Part shown: positions 7,358 to 16,082 of the stretch, piece after piece
How the letters are laid out: each line of letters begins with the position of its first letter
How positions within the stretch are numbered: the stretch's first letter is position 1
Source: JBOGVZ01 sp050692985
GTDB lineage: Bacteria > Actinomycetota > UBA4738 > CALAEC01
Reading direction: 5' to 3'
Assembly (NCBI GenBank): GCA_050692985.1
Contig: JBOGVZ010000061.1
Coordinates: forward strand, 1 to 64,000
Length of the DNA: 64,000 nucleotides
The notes under the pieces: generated by a model
The model's database searches: none
The model's input: only the letters and a program-made list of their open reading frames with translations
Told to the model about the DNA's origin: nothing
Program-made: the position numbers and the translations under genes

Positions 7358-9985
7358 TCAGTCCTCGGCGCGGGCGAAGGCCAGGGCCTCCTCCAGGGTC
7401 AGGGCAAGGCCCTCGGCCCAGGCGCGTTCCACCGTCTCCTCGTCGAGCACCTTGGCGGCCGTGTCCCGAGGGTCGTCGAACGGGAAGAACGCGTCCGGCA
7501 CCTTGCCGCCGACCTTCTCGCGCAGCGCCTCCGCCACGGCCGCGAGCCGGACGGCGCGCTCGGGCTGGCCGGCGCCGTTGGCCGCGATCGCCAGGAACCT
7601 GAGCTGCGAGGCAAGCACCAGCGCGTTGCCCTGGTCCTCCCACGCGTCGATCGCCCGGAGGACCCGTTGGCGGGCCTCCTGTGGGTCGCCGCCCATGGCG
7701 GCCAGGCCGGCCTGGCCCGCCAGCGCGTTGCCCAGCCCCCAGGTGTCGGTCCCGAGCTCCTCGAAGATCTGTAAGCTCTCCTCCCCGTATCTCCGCGCGG
7801 CCTCCAGCTGGCCGGCGAACATGTTCCCCGCCTGCAGCCCCCAGAGCGCCCAGGCCTCCCCGCGGCGGTCGCGCAGCTCGCGGGCCATCCCCAGGCTCTG
7901 CTGCAGGAGCGACATGGCCTTCTCGGGCTCCCCCATGACCCCTCTGGTCATCGCCAGGTTGAACAGCGCCTCCACCAGATCGCCGGGCTTACCCAGCTCA
8001 CGGTAGATCTCGAGCGCTTCGCGGTACGCGGCGTCTGACGGCTCGAAGTCGCTCTGCCAGTAGGCGATGCCGCCCAGCGCGGTCAGGCACCGTGCCCGGG
8101 CCCGACCGCGCTCCCCCGCCGAGGGCAGGCCGAGGGCCGCCTCGAGCCACCTGCGCCCCTCCGCGAGGTGCCCGCGCCCGTACCAGAAGCGCCACAGCGC
8201 CGCGCCGAGCCGAAGCGCCGTCTCTCCGTCGTCGGCCTCGATGGCCCATCCCAGCGCAGCGCGGAGATCGTCGTGATCCCTTCCCAGCAGATCCATCCAA
8301 CGGCGCTGGTCCGGTCCAGTCAGGTGGGGCTCGGCCTCTTCGGCCAGCCGGACGAAGCGGTCGGCGTGCCGCTGCCGGATCCGGTCGGCCTCGCCGCTCT
8401 GGTCCAGCCGTTCGACCCCGAACTCCCTGATCGTCTCCAGCATGTGGAAGCGTCCCTCGTCTCCATCGGACGCACGACGGATGAGGCTCTGCTGAAGCAG
8501 CAGCTCGATGAGCTCGACCGAATCGCCGAGACGTCCTTCGGGATCGGCGACCTCGGCGGCGGCGGCGAGCGTGAACCCGCCGGCGAAGGCGCTGAGGCGC
8601 CGGAAGAAGGCCCGATCCCGCTCCTCCAGCAGGTCGTGGCTCCACGCGATCGCGGCGCGCAGGGTCCGTTGCCGCGTGGGGGCGTCGCGCGGCCCTCCGA
8701 CGAGCACGGGAAGCCGCCTGTCGAGCTGCTCCAGGAGCGAACGTGGTGGAAGCGCACGCGTCCGCGACGCGGCCAGCTCGATCGCCAGGGGGAGCCCGTC
8801 GAGGCGCCCGCAGATCACCGCCACGATCCGGATCGTGTCGTCCGTGAGCACGAAGCCCGGGTCGACGAAGGCGGCGCGTTCCGCGAACAGCGCCACCGCC
8901 TCGCTCTCTCGGAGCGCCGCCGGGTCGCCGTCCGGATCGGGAACCTCCAGCGGTGGAACGGGGATCTCTCGCTCTCCGGAGATCCCCAGTGGCGCTCGGC
9001 TGGTGACGAGCCCTCGAACGTGTGGAGCGGCTCGAAGGATCTCGCCGACCGCGCCGGCGCCAGCCAGCACCTGCTCGAAGTTGTCGATCACGAGCAGCAC
9101 GGTCCTGTCCCGCAGGTGCTCCGTGATGACGTCGAGCACCTCCAGCATGCTCTCGACCCGGATCCGGAGCGCCGTGGCGATGGTGTCCGCCACGAGCCTG
9201 GGATCGGTGATCGGCGAGAGGTCCACGAAGTAGGTGCCGTCGGGGAACGCCTCCGCGAGCCGGCGAGCCACCTCGACGGCCAGCCGTGTCTTTCCGGTCC
9301 CTCCGGGGCCCGTCAACGTGACCAGGCGGTTGCCGTTCAGCGCGCTCGTGAGCGCTTCCAACAGTCCCTCCCGCCCCACGAACGAGGTCAGCTGCGCGGG
9401 GAGATACACCGGGACATCTAGGGTCTTCAGGGCGGGAAACTCGGCCGGAAGTCCCTCGATCACCAGGTCGTGCAGGTGCTCGGGGTGGGCGATGTCCTTG
9501 AGGCGATGCCCGCCGAGGTCGCGGAGGGAGACGCCGCCGGGGAGGTCGTGCTCGACCACCGACCGAGTGGCCTCGGACAGGAGGACCTGGCCGCCGTGAC
9601 CGGCCGCGGCGATGCGGGCGGCCCGGTTGACGTCGATCCCCAGGTAGTCGTCGCCTCCCAGGCGGCCCTCGCCGGTGTGCATGCCCATGCGCACCCGGAC
9701 GGGCTTTCCGTGGGACCACCGGTGGCCCTGCAGGGCGCGCTGGGCCGAGGCGGCCGCCCGTACCGCCCCGGACGCGGACGGGAACACCGCGAAGAACGCG
9801 TCCCCTTCGGTGCGGATCTCGGTGCCCCCTCCCTGGCCGATGGCCTCCCGCAGCAACCGCATGTGGTCGTCCTGCACCTTCCCGTAGTCTTCGCCCAGCT
9901 CCTGGAGCAGGGGGGTGGAGCCCTCGATGTCGGTGAACATGAACGTGACGGTGCCCGTGGGCAGCGGATCGCGCGGAGTCGTCAT
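7358..9985 (-). CDS. Cyclase-like domain/NB-ATPase/TPR regulator, copy 1
   Basis: An 875-residue multidomain protein. Residues 11-185 form a class III nucleotidyl cyclase-like domain, with metal Asp in FTDIEGST (D19) and TEGDAFF (D62) and transition-state residues N120 and R124. However the substrate-selecting Lys is Arg58 and the adenine-selecting Asp is Ile117, so normal adenylate cyclase activity is doubtful. Residues 200-450 are an ATPase domain with Walker A GPGGTGKT (226-233) and a VLLVIDNFEQ Walker B. The rest is TPR-like helical repeats. No DNA-binding domain follows. It starts seven bases from the stop of its paralogue (9992-12616). Its role as a signal-sensing ATPase scaffold is inference. 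Confidence 0.85.
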   Translation of the reverse strand: MTTPRDPLPTGTVTFMFTDIEGSTPLLQELGEDYGKVQDDHMRLLREAIGQGGGTEIRTEGDAFFAVFPSASGAVRAAASAQRALQGHRWSHGKPVRVRMGMHTGEGRLGGDDYLGIDVNRAARIAAAGHGGQVLLSEATRSVVEHDLPGGVSLRDLGGHRLKDIAHPEHLHDLVIEGLPAEFPALKTLDVPVYLPAQLTSFVGREGLLEALTSALNGNRLVTLTGPGGTGKTRLAVEVARRLAEAFPDGTYFVDLSPITDPRLVADTIATALRIRVESMLEVLDVITEHLRDRTVLLVIDNFEQVLAGAGAVGEILRAAPHVRGLVTSRAPLGISGEREIPVPPLEVPDPDGDPAALRESEAVALFAERAAFVDPGFVLTDDTIRIVAVICGRLDGLPLAIELAASRTRALPPRSLLEQLDRRLPVLVGGPRDAPTRQRTLRAAIAWSHDLLEERDRAFFRRLSAFAGGFTLAAAAEVADPEGRLGDSVELIELLLQQSLIRRASDGDEGRFHMLETIREFGVERLDQSGEADRIRQRHADRFVRLAEEAEPHLTGPDQRRWMDLLGRDHDDLRAALGWAIEADDGETALRLGAALWRFWYGRGHLAEGRRWLEAALGLPSAGERGRARARCLTALGGIAYWQSDFEPSDAAYREALEIYRELGKPGDLVEALFNLAMTRGVMGEPEKAMSLLQQSLGMARELRDRRGEAWALWGLQAGNMFAGQLEAARRYGEESLQIFEELGTDTWGLGNALAGQAGLAAMGGDPQEARQRVLRAIDAWEDQGNALVLASQLRFLAIAANGAGQPERAVRLAAVAEALREKVGGKVPDAFFPFDDPRDTAAKVLDEETVERAWAEGLALTLEEALAFARAED

Positions 9986-9991
9986 GGGGAG

Positions 9992-12616
9992 CTACTCCTC
10001 CCCCAGCGCGTACCGCACCGCTTCCTCGTGACCCATCCGCCGCCCCTCCTCCCGGGCACGGGCGGCGGCCTCCTCGCCGAGGCGGGCCGCGGCGTCCTCC
10101 CGAGTGTCCCCCAGGGGGAGCAGGGCCATCGGGGCCCCTCCCCCCAGCTCTTCCTGGATGGCCTCGAACGCCCCCCACAGCCGCATGGCCCTAACCGGGT
10201 CGCCGCGGGCCAGCGCCAGGGTTGCCATCCCCGCGAGGCCCACGGCCGCGCCGGGGGACCGTCTGGGAAGGGGCTCCAGCGATTGCCGCACCAGCTCCTC
10301 CGCCCTATCGAGGTGTCCCAGGCGGTACTCGGCGGTGGCGATCGCCCCCGTGGCGTTCTCCACCCCGAACAGGTCCCCCACCTCCCGGAGGGTGGGGAGG
10401 GCCTCATCGAGGAGTCCCACGATCTCATCCCACCGGCCCTGGAGGCCGAGCACCATGGCCATCCCCACGTCGACCCATGCCCGGCCCCGCCGGTCCCCGA
10501 GCATCTCCCGGATCTCGGCCGTCTGGCGGAACAGACGCTGGGCCGCATCGAAGTCCCCGTCCACGCCCTCGACGTAGGCCAGGTCGAACAGGGCCTCGGC
10601 CTCAACCTCACGGTCTCCGAGCTTCCGGGCCAGGTCGAGCGCCTCCCGGTACGAGCCCCGGGCCGACACCATGTCGTCCTGCCAGTACGCCAGGCTTCCC
10701 AGGGCCAGGAGCGCCCGGGCCCGGGGCCGCGTGGCGGCGGCTGCCGACGGCAGGGCGAGCACGGCGGCCACCACCTGCCGCCCCGCGCTCACGTGGCCCC
10801 GGAACAGGAAGAGCCTCCACAGGCTGGCCACGTTGCGAAGGCCCAGCTCGCCGCGGTCCCCTTCGATGGCCCACTCGGTCACGGCTCGGAGGTTGCCGTG
10901 GTCCCACTCCAGGCGATCGAGCCACAGGTCCCGGTCGGTCTCGGTGAGATGGGGCTCCGCCACCTCCCCCACCCTGACGAAGTAGTCCCCGTGCCGATCG
11001 CGGAGCTCGTCGGCCTCGCCGCTCTCCCCCAGCCGCTCCAGGGCGAACTCCCGGATCGACTCCAACATCGTGAACCGGGAGCCCTCGGGGACCTCGACCC
11101 GGCGGACCAGGCTGTGGCCCACGAGGGTGGCCAGCGCCTCGAGGGTGTCGCCGCCCAGGTCGCCGGCCGGGTTGCACACCGCCTCCACCGCCTCCAGCGC
11201 GGCCCCCGCGGCGAACACGGAGAGCCGGGCGAACAGCGTGCGCCCGACCGGGCTCAGGAGGTCGTGGCTCCACTCGATCGTCCGCCGCAGGGTCCGCTGC
11301 CGCTCCGGCAGGTTCCGGGGACCGGCCCCGAGGGCCCCGAGACGGGAGTCCAGCCGGGACACGATCTCCTGCGGGGTGAGCAGCCGCACCTGTACCGCCG
11401 CCAGCTCCACGGCCAGGGGCAGCCCATCCACCTTGGCGCAGATCTCGGCCACCGCGGAGGCGTTGCCGTGGGAAAGGACGAAGTCGTTCCTGGCCGCGCG
11501 GGCCCGGTCGACGAACAGGACCACGGCCTCGGAACGGGACAGCGCCCGGGGATCGGAGACCCCCGGGTCCGGAGGATCGAGCGGCGACACGGAGAACTCG
11601 TGCTCACCGGCCAGCCCCAGCCTGATGCGGCTGGTCACCACCACCGTCGAGCGGTCGGCCGCGGCCACGATCTCGTCCACGGCCGGCGCAGCTTCGGCCA
11701 CCTGCTCGAAGTTGTCCAACATCAGCAGGACCTCCCGCTCGGCCAGGAAATCCTTCACGACCAGCACCAGCGATCGTTCGGGGTCCTCCTTCAGCCGAAG
11801 GGTCTGGGCGATCGTCGACGGCACCAGGCCCGGATCTCGAAGCAGTGACAGGTCGACGAAGAAGGCCCCGTCGGGGAAGTCAGAGAGAACCTCCTCGGCC
11901 AGCCGAACGGCCAGCCGGGTCTTCCCCGTCCCCCCCGGCCCGGTCAGGGTCACGAGCGCGCCGGGGCGGATCAGCTCGGCCAGCGCGCGGATCTCTCCCG
12001 CGCGGCCCACGAACGACGTCCGGATGACCGGAAGGTTGTGGGCTCGGGCGTCGGCCGTCTTGAGCGGCGGGAACTCGGAACGGACCCCCTCGATCACCAG
12101 GTCGCACAGCCGCTCGGGATGGGGGATGTCCTTCAGCCGGTGCGAGCCAAGGTCCCGGAGGCTGACGCCGGCCGGAAGGTCGTGCTCGACCAGCGAGCGG
12201 GTGGCCACCGAGAGCACCACTTGCCCCCCGTGGCCGGCCGCGCCGATCCGGGCGGCCCGGTTGACGTCGATCCCCAGGTAGTCGTCCCCTCCCAGGTATC
12301 CCTCCCCGGTGTGCATCCCCATGCGGACCCGCAGCGGCTCACCGTGGGACCACCGCTCGGCCGCCAACGACCGTTGGGCCTCCACGGCGGCACGCAGGGC
12401 TCCGGAGGGAGTGGGGAAGGCCACGAAGAACGAGTCCCCCTCGGTGCGGATCACCGTTCCGTCTCCGGTGGCGATCGCGGCCCGGATCAGCTTCGCATGT
12501 TGGTCCTGGATGTCCCCGTACCGGTCGCGGCCGAGCTCCTGGAGGAGCCGCGTGGACCCCTCGATGTCGGTGAACAGGAACGTGACGGTGCCGGTCGGGA
12601 AGGCGCCCTCGGCCAT
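9992..12616 (-). CDS. Cyclase-like domain/NB-ATPase/TPR regulator, copy 2
   Basis: An 874-residue paralogue of the following gene with the same domain order: cyclase-like (about 8-185), ATPase with GPGGTGKT, and C-terminal TPR-like repeats. It shares the same non-canonical cyclase residues (IRTEGD with Arg for Lys, and GIDVN with Ile at the adenine-selecting position). The divergence between the copies is substantial, so the duplication is not recent. The ATG at 12616 follows a GATAAT box by six bases with no Shine-Dalgarno, and this gene would be the first of a two-gene operon. Such proteins are common in actinobacteria, but I know of no defined function. Confidence 0.85.
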   Translation of the reverse strand: MAEGAFPTGTVTFLFTDIEGSTRLLQELGRDRYGDIQDQHAKLIRAAIATGDGTVIRTEGDSFFVAFPTPSGALRAAVEAQRSLAAERWSHGEPLRVRMGMHTGEGYLGGDDYLGIDVNRAARIGAAGHGGQVVLSVATRSLVEHDLPAGVSLRDLGSHRLKDIPHPERLCDLVIEGVRSEFPPLKTADARAHNLPVIRTSFVGRAGEIRALAELIRPGALVTLTGPGGTGKTRLAVRLAEEVLSDFPDGAFFVDLSLLRDPGLVPSTIAQTLRLKEDPERSLVLVVKDFLAEREVLLMLDNFEQVAEAAPAVDEIVAAADRSTVVVTSRIRLGLAGEHEFSVSPLDPPDPGVSDPRALSRSEAVVLFVDRARAARNDFVLSHGNASAVAEICAKVDGLPLAVELAAVQVRLLTPQEIVSRLDSRLGALGAGPRNLPERQRTLRRTIEWSHDLLSPVGRTLFARLSVFAAGAALEAVEAVCNPAGDLGGDTLEALATLVGHSLVRRVEVPEGSRFTMLESIREFALERLGESGEADELRDRHGDYFVRVGEVAEPHLTETDRDLWLDRLEWDHGNLRAVTEWAIEGDRGELGLRNVASLWRLFLFRGHVSAGRQVVAAVLALPSAAAATRPRARALLALGSLAYWQDDMVSARGSYREALDLARKLGDREVEAEALFDLAYVEGVDGDFDAAQRLFRQTAEIREMLGDRRGRAWVDVGMAMVLGLQGRWDEIVGLLDEALPTLREVGDLFGVENATGAIATAEYRLGHLDRAEELVRQSLEPLPRRSPGAAVGLAGMATLALARGDPVRAMRLWGAFEAIQEELGGGAPMALLPLGDTREDAAARLGEEAAARAREEGRRMGHEEAVRYALGEE

Positions 12617-12622
12617 GCCGCG

Positions 12623-12628
12623 ATTATC
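12623..12628 (-). promoter_or_regulatory. Leaderless-type -10 box (GATAAT)
   Basis: GATAAT on the minus strand lies six bases before the ATG of the 9992-12616 gene; no ribosome binding site is seen between them. Confidence 0.5.
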
Positions 12629-12653
12629 CGCCGGCCGCTCGGGGGGCGAGGCC

Positions 12654-14138
12654 TCAGTCGATGCCCTGGGCCTTCTGAACCCTGCCGGAGAAGTCCACCG
12701 ACACGGCCTTCCACTCGGTGAACTCGTCGAGGGCCCCCGGACCCGCCTCGCGGTGCCCGTTGCCCGTGTTCTTCATCCCACCGAACGGCAGCTGGATCTC
12801 CGCCCCGATCGTGGGGGCGTTCACGTACACGATGCCGAACTCGAGCTCCTGGACGGCCCTGAACACGTTGGTGATGTCGTGGGTGTAGATCGAGGCGGAC
12901 AGCCCGTAGCTCGTCGAGTTGGCGATGCGGATGGCCTCGTCCACGTCGCCCGTGCGGATGATCCCCGTGACCGGCCCGAAGATCTCCTCCTGGGCGATGC
13001 GCATGTCCGGCGTCATGTCGTCGAACACGGTGGGGGCGATGAAGTTGCCCTTGTCGTAGCCGGCGCCGGTGAGCTCGTTCCCTCCGGTGAGCAGCTTGGC
13101 GCCCTCCTGCTTGCCGATCTCGATGTACTCGAGGATCTGCTCCTTCTGCTTCTCGTTGATCACGGGGGCCAGCTCGACCTCGGGGTCCAGCCCGCTGCCC
13201 ACCTTCATGGTCTGGACGCGGGCCAGGAGCTTTTCGGTGAACTCGTCCCGGGCGGCCTCGTGGACCACCAGGCGGGAGGTGGCGGTGCACCGCTGGCCGG
13301 AGGTGGCGAAGGCTCCCCAGGCCGAAGCCTCCACCGCCAGGTCCATCTCCGCGTCCGGCATGACGATGAGGACGTTCTTCGACCCCAGCTCCATGGAGCA
13401 TCGCTTCATCGCCCGGCCGCACTTCTCGGCGATCTGCCGGCCGACCTCCAGGGAGCCGGTGAACGAGACGCCGCGGACCTTGTCGTGGTCGACGAGGGCC
13501 ACCCCCGCTTCTCTCCCGAAGCCGTGGACCACGTTCAGGACGCCGGCGGGGAGGCCCACCTCCTCGAACGCCTGAACCAGGAGGGTGGCCAGGAGCGGGG
13601 TGTCCTGGGCGGGCTTGAACACGCTGGGGCACCCGGCCACGATCGCCGGGGCGATCTTCCACACGGGGATGGCCACCGGGAAGTTCCACGGCGTGATCAG
13701 GCCGACGACGCCGATCGGGTGGCGGACCGTCATCGAGAACTTGTTCCGGAGCTCCGAGGGCATGGTGTGGCCGAAGAACCGCCGGCCCTCGCCGGCCATG
13801 TAGAACATGAAGTCGATGCCTTCCTGGACGTCGCCGCGAGACTCCTTCAGGGTCTTGCCCATCTCCCTGGTCATCAGCTCGGCCAGCTCGTCCTTGCGCT
13901 CCTCCAGCAACAGGCCCGCTCGCAGCAGGTACTCGGCCCGCTCGGGGACCGGGGTCTTCATCCAGTCGCGGTAGGCATCGGCGGCCGCCTGGACGGCGGC
14001 GTCCACGTCCTGGGGGGCGCTGTGCGGGAACGTCCCCAGCACCTCGTCGCGGTTGGCCGGGTTTCGCGACTCGAAGGTCTCCCCCGAAAACGCCGGCACC
14101 CACTTCCCGCCGATGTAGTTGCGGTAGTCCTCCGCCAT
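12654..14138 (-). CDS. NAD(P)-dependent aldehyde dehydrogenase
   Basis: A 494-residue ALDH superfamily enzyme. The Rossmann region has PWNFPVAIPVWK, the FTGSLEVG motif, the general-base Glu in MELGSKN and the nucleophilic Cys in GQRCTATS, about 270-305 residues in. Sequence style is closest to ketoglutarate-semialdehyde or similar semialdehyde dehydrogenases. The ATG at 14138 is chosen because GGAAGGAGG lies eight bases upstream; a longer ORF reaching 14396 overlaps the divergent ACT-domain gene. No P5C dehydrogenase is encoded beside the proline genes at 20-22 kb, so this enzyme could be considered for that role, but its sequence does not show it. Confidence 0.92.
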   Translation of the reverse strand: MAEDYRNYIGGKWVPAFSGETFESRNPANRDEVLGTFPHSAPQDVDAAVQAAADAYRDWMKTPVPERAEYLLRAGLLLEERKDELAELMTREMGKTLKESRGDVQEGIDFMFYMAGEGRRFFGHTMPSELRNKFSMTVRHPIGVVGLITPWNFPVAIPVWKIAPAIVAGCPSVFKPAQDTPLLATLLVQAFEEVGLPAGVLNVVHGFGREAGVALVDHDKVRGVSFTGSLEVGRQIAEKCGRAMKRCSMELGSKNVLIVMPDAEMDLAVEASAWGAFATSGQRCTATSRLVVHEAARDEFTEKLLARVQTMKVGSGLDPEVELAPVINEKQKEQILEYIEIGKQEGAKLLTGGNELTGAGYDKGNFIAPTVFDDMTPDMRIAQEEIFGPVTGIIRTGDVDEAIRIANSTSYGLSASIYTHDITNVFRAVQELEFGIVYVNAPTIGAEIQLPFGGMKNTGNGHREAGPGALDEFTEWKAVSVDFSGRVQKAQGID

Positions 14139-14261
14139 GGCCCAGCCTCCTTCCGGCTCCGTTGCCCGGCTCCATCCTACTTCCCCCGTGTGCCGGGCCC
14201 GGCTTGACTCGGGCGGCGCGCCGCTCCGACGATGGTGGCAGTCCGATCCGAAGGAGGAGCG

Positions 14262-14627
14262 ATGGCGATGGACCTGACCGTTCAGCTGGAAGACCGTCCC
14301 GGCGAGCTGGCCCGGCTCGGGGAGACGCTGGGTGCCGCCGGGATCAACCTCATCGGGTTCACGGCAACCAGGATCGGAGGCGTCGGTGAGATCCACCTCC
14401 TGGTCGACGATCCCGCCGCGGCCCGTCAGGCCCTGAAGGATGCGGGCATCCAGGTGAGCAGCGAGCGGGAGATGGTGGTGCTGCCCGTAGAGGAGCGCCC
14501 GGGGGAGCTGGGCAGGGCGGCCCGGACCCTGGCGGACGCCGGGGTGAACATCGAGCTCGCCTACCCGGCCGAGACCGGGCTGGCCTTCGGTGTGGACGAT
14601 CCCGACCGGGCCCGCGGCGCGCTGTAG
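14262..14627 (+). CDS. Tandem ACT-domain protein
   Basis: The 121-residue protein consists of two ACT-like halves. The first (about residues 3-70) has VQLEDRPGELARLGETL and the second (about 72-121) has PVEERPGELGRAARTLADAG, both with the typical D/E-RPGEL loop that binds amino acids or similar ligands. No catalytic domain is attached. The ATG at 14262 follows AAGGAGG by four bases. The stop TAG overlaps the GTG of the downstream hydrolase (TAGTG), so the two are translationally coupled. A ligand-sensing or regulatory role is likely; the ligand is unknown. Confidence 0.8.
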   Translation: MAMDLTVQLEDRPGELARLGETLGAAGINLIGFTATRIGGVGEIHLLVDDPAAARQALKDAGIQVSSEREMVVLPVEERPGELGRAARTLADAGVNIELAYPAETGLAFGVDDPDRARGAL

Positions 14628-15511
14628 TGCGGCTGGTCACCTACGAACGCGACGGCGGCCGGCGGCTCGGCGCGCTCGTCGGCGAGGTCGTGGTCGATCT
14701 CCCCGCAGCCGTGGGGGACCCCGCCTTCCCCACGACGATGGAGGCGCTGGTCGAGGCGGGGCCCGGGGCGCTGGAGGCGGCCCGGCGGACCGTGGCCGGG
14801 GACATCGGGCGGTTCGTTGTCCGGGGGCCCCGGCTCCTGGTCCCGATCCTGCCCGGCTCCCTCCGCGACTTCCTGGCGTTCGAGGACCACGTCGAGGCCG
14901 GCGCGGCCCGCCGGGGGGAGCCGGTGCCCGAGGCCTGGTACGAGATGCCCATCTACTACAAGGGCAACCACCGCTCGGTCTACGGGCCCGAGGAGGAGAT
15001 ACCCTGGCCGAGCTTCACCGAGGAGCTCGACTACGAACTCGAGGTAGCGGCCCTCCTCGGCGGCCGCGGCCGGGACGTCGACGAGGACGCCGCCGGCGGC
15101 CTCATCTTCGGCTACACCCTGATGAACGACTGGTCGGCCCGGGACATCCAGCGCAAGGAGATGGCCTGCCGGCTGGGCCCCGCCAAGGGGAAGGACTTCG
15201 CCACCTCGCTCGGCCCCGCCATCGTCACCGCCGACGAGCTGGACCCGTCCGCGATGCGGCTGCAGGCCCGGGTGGACAGCGCGGTGTGGTCCGCCGGCGA
15301 CCTGGGGCGGGCCCGATGGACCTTCCCCCAGATGATCGCCCACGTCTCCCAGGGCGAGGACGTGTGGCCCGGCGACCTCTACGGCTCGGGGACCTTCGGC
15401 GGCGGCTGCGGGCTCGACCTGGGCCGGTTCCTGTGGCCCGGCGCGGTGGTGGAGCTCGAGGCCGAGGGGATCGGCATCCTCCGCAACCGCATCGGCCCCA
15501 AACCTTCCTAG
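14627..15511 (+). CDS. Fumarylacetoacetate hydrolase-family protein
   Basis: A 294-residue FAH-fold enzyme. The metal-binding acidic residues lie in ELDYELEVAALLGG and the signature GYTLMNDWSARDIQ is intact, followed by KGKDFATSLGP and a GSGTFGGGCG loop. Family members hydrolyse or isomerise fumarylacetoacetate, acylpyruvates or homoprotocatechuate ring-cleavage products. A homogentisate dioxygenase-like gene lies 3.3 kb downstream on the other strand, so a link to tyrosine or other aromatic catabolism is possible but unproved. The GTG start overlaps the stop of the ACT-domain gene. Confidence 0.88.
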   Translation: MRLVTYERDGGRRLGALVGEVVVDLPAAVGDPAFPTTMEALVEAGPGALEAARRTVAGDIGRFVVRGPRLLVPILPGSLRDFLAFEDHVEAGAARRGEPVPEAWYEMPIYYKGNHRSVYGPEEEIPWPSFTEELDYELEVAALLGGRGRDVDEDAAGGLIFGYTLMNDWSARDIQRKEMACRLGPAKGKDFATSLGPAIVTADELDPSAMRLQARVDSAVWSAGDLGRARWTFPQMIAHVSQGEDVWPGDLYGSGTFGGGCGLDLGRFLWPGAVVELEAEGIGILRNRIGPKPS

Positions 15512-15667
15512 CGTTCGCTCCTCCGGCGGGCACCGGCGGGACCCGGGAGGAGGTTCCTCGATCTCAGCCGGTGTGGCCGTGGCGGACGCCGGCAGCGGCC
15601 CTGGTCGCCTCGGCCGCGGGGACCATCGTGCGCCGGCGCCCCGGCCGGGTCGTCACGCCGACCGACG

Positions 15668-16069
15668 TCAGGCGGTGAGGGCCACGTAGGACAGCACGCC
15701 GTCGGCGGATCGCACGAACAGGTCCAGGCGGTCCCCCACCCACGAGCAGTCCACCGCCGCCGGCTTCGGGGGAGTCCCCTCGACGTCCTTCCAGTCCACC
15801 CACCGCGAGCCGTCCCACCAGCGGTGCCGCAGCACGCCGTCGGTCCCGACGGCGAACACGTCGATGCGGTCCGCCCCCTTCGCCGAGGCCGCCGGCCCGC
15901 CGCTGAACGTTCCCCCCAGCGACTCCCACGGATGCCAGGACTGCCCGTCCCAGTAACGGTTCCACACCTCACCGTCCGCCTTCAGCGCGAAGATCTGGGT
16001 CTCGACGTCGCCCCACGATGCCGCGGCGGCCACCGAGGTCACGTCGTCGCCCAACGTGATCCAGTCCAT
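15668..16069 (-). CDS. Short lectin-like (DUF346/PLL-type) beta-propeller fragment
   Basis: The 133-residue protein has about two and a half repeats of roughly 47 residues. Each has an acidic strand such as DVFAVGTDGVL followed by an aromatic block such as RHRWWDGSRW and then W-x-x-W. This pattern resembles the DUF346 family that includes fucose-binding PLL lectins, which normally have about seven blades in one chain. There is no signal peptide. The short length suggests an oligomeric propeller or a degenerate remnant. It starts 14 bases after the stop of the aldo/keto reductase gene on the same strand. Function is unassigned. Confidence 0.65.
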   Translation of the reverse strand: MDWITLGDDVTSVAAAASWGDVETQIFALKADGEVWNRYWDGQSWHPWESLGGTFSGGPAASAKGADRIDVFAVGTDGVLRHRWWDGSRWVDWKDVEGTPPKPAAVDCSWVGDRLDLFVRSADGVLSYVALTA

Positions 16070-16082
16070 GGTGCTCCTCCCG

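Noticed and set aside
14139..14396. N-terminal extension of the aldehyde dehydrogenase
   Set aside because: It overlaps the divergent ACT gene, and a strong ribosome binding site precedes the shorter start.
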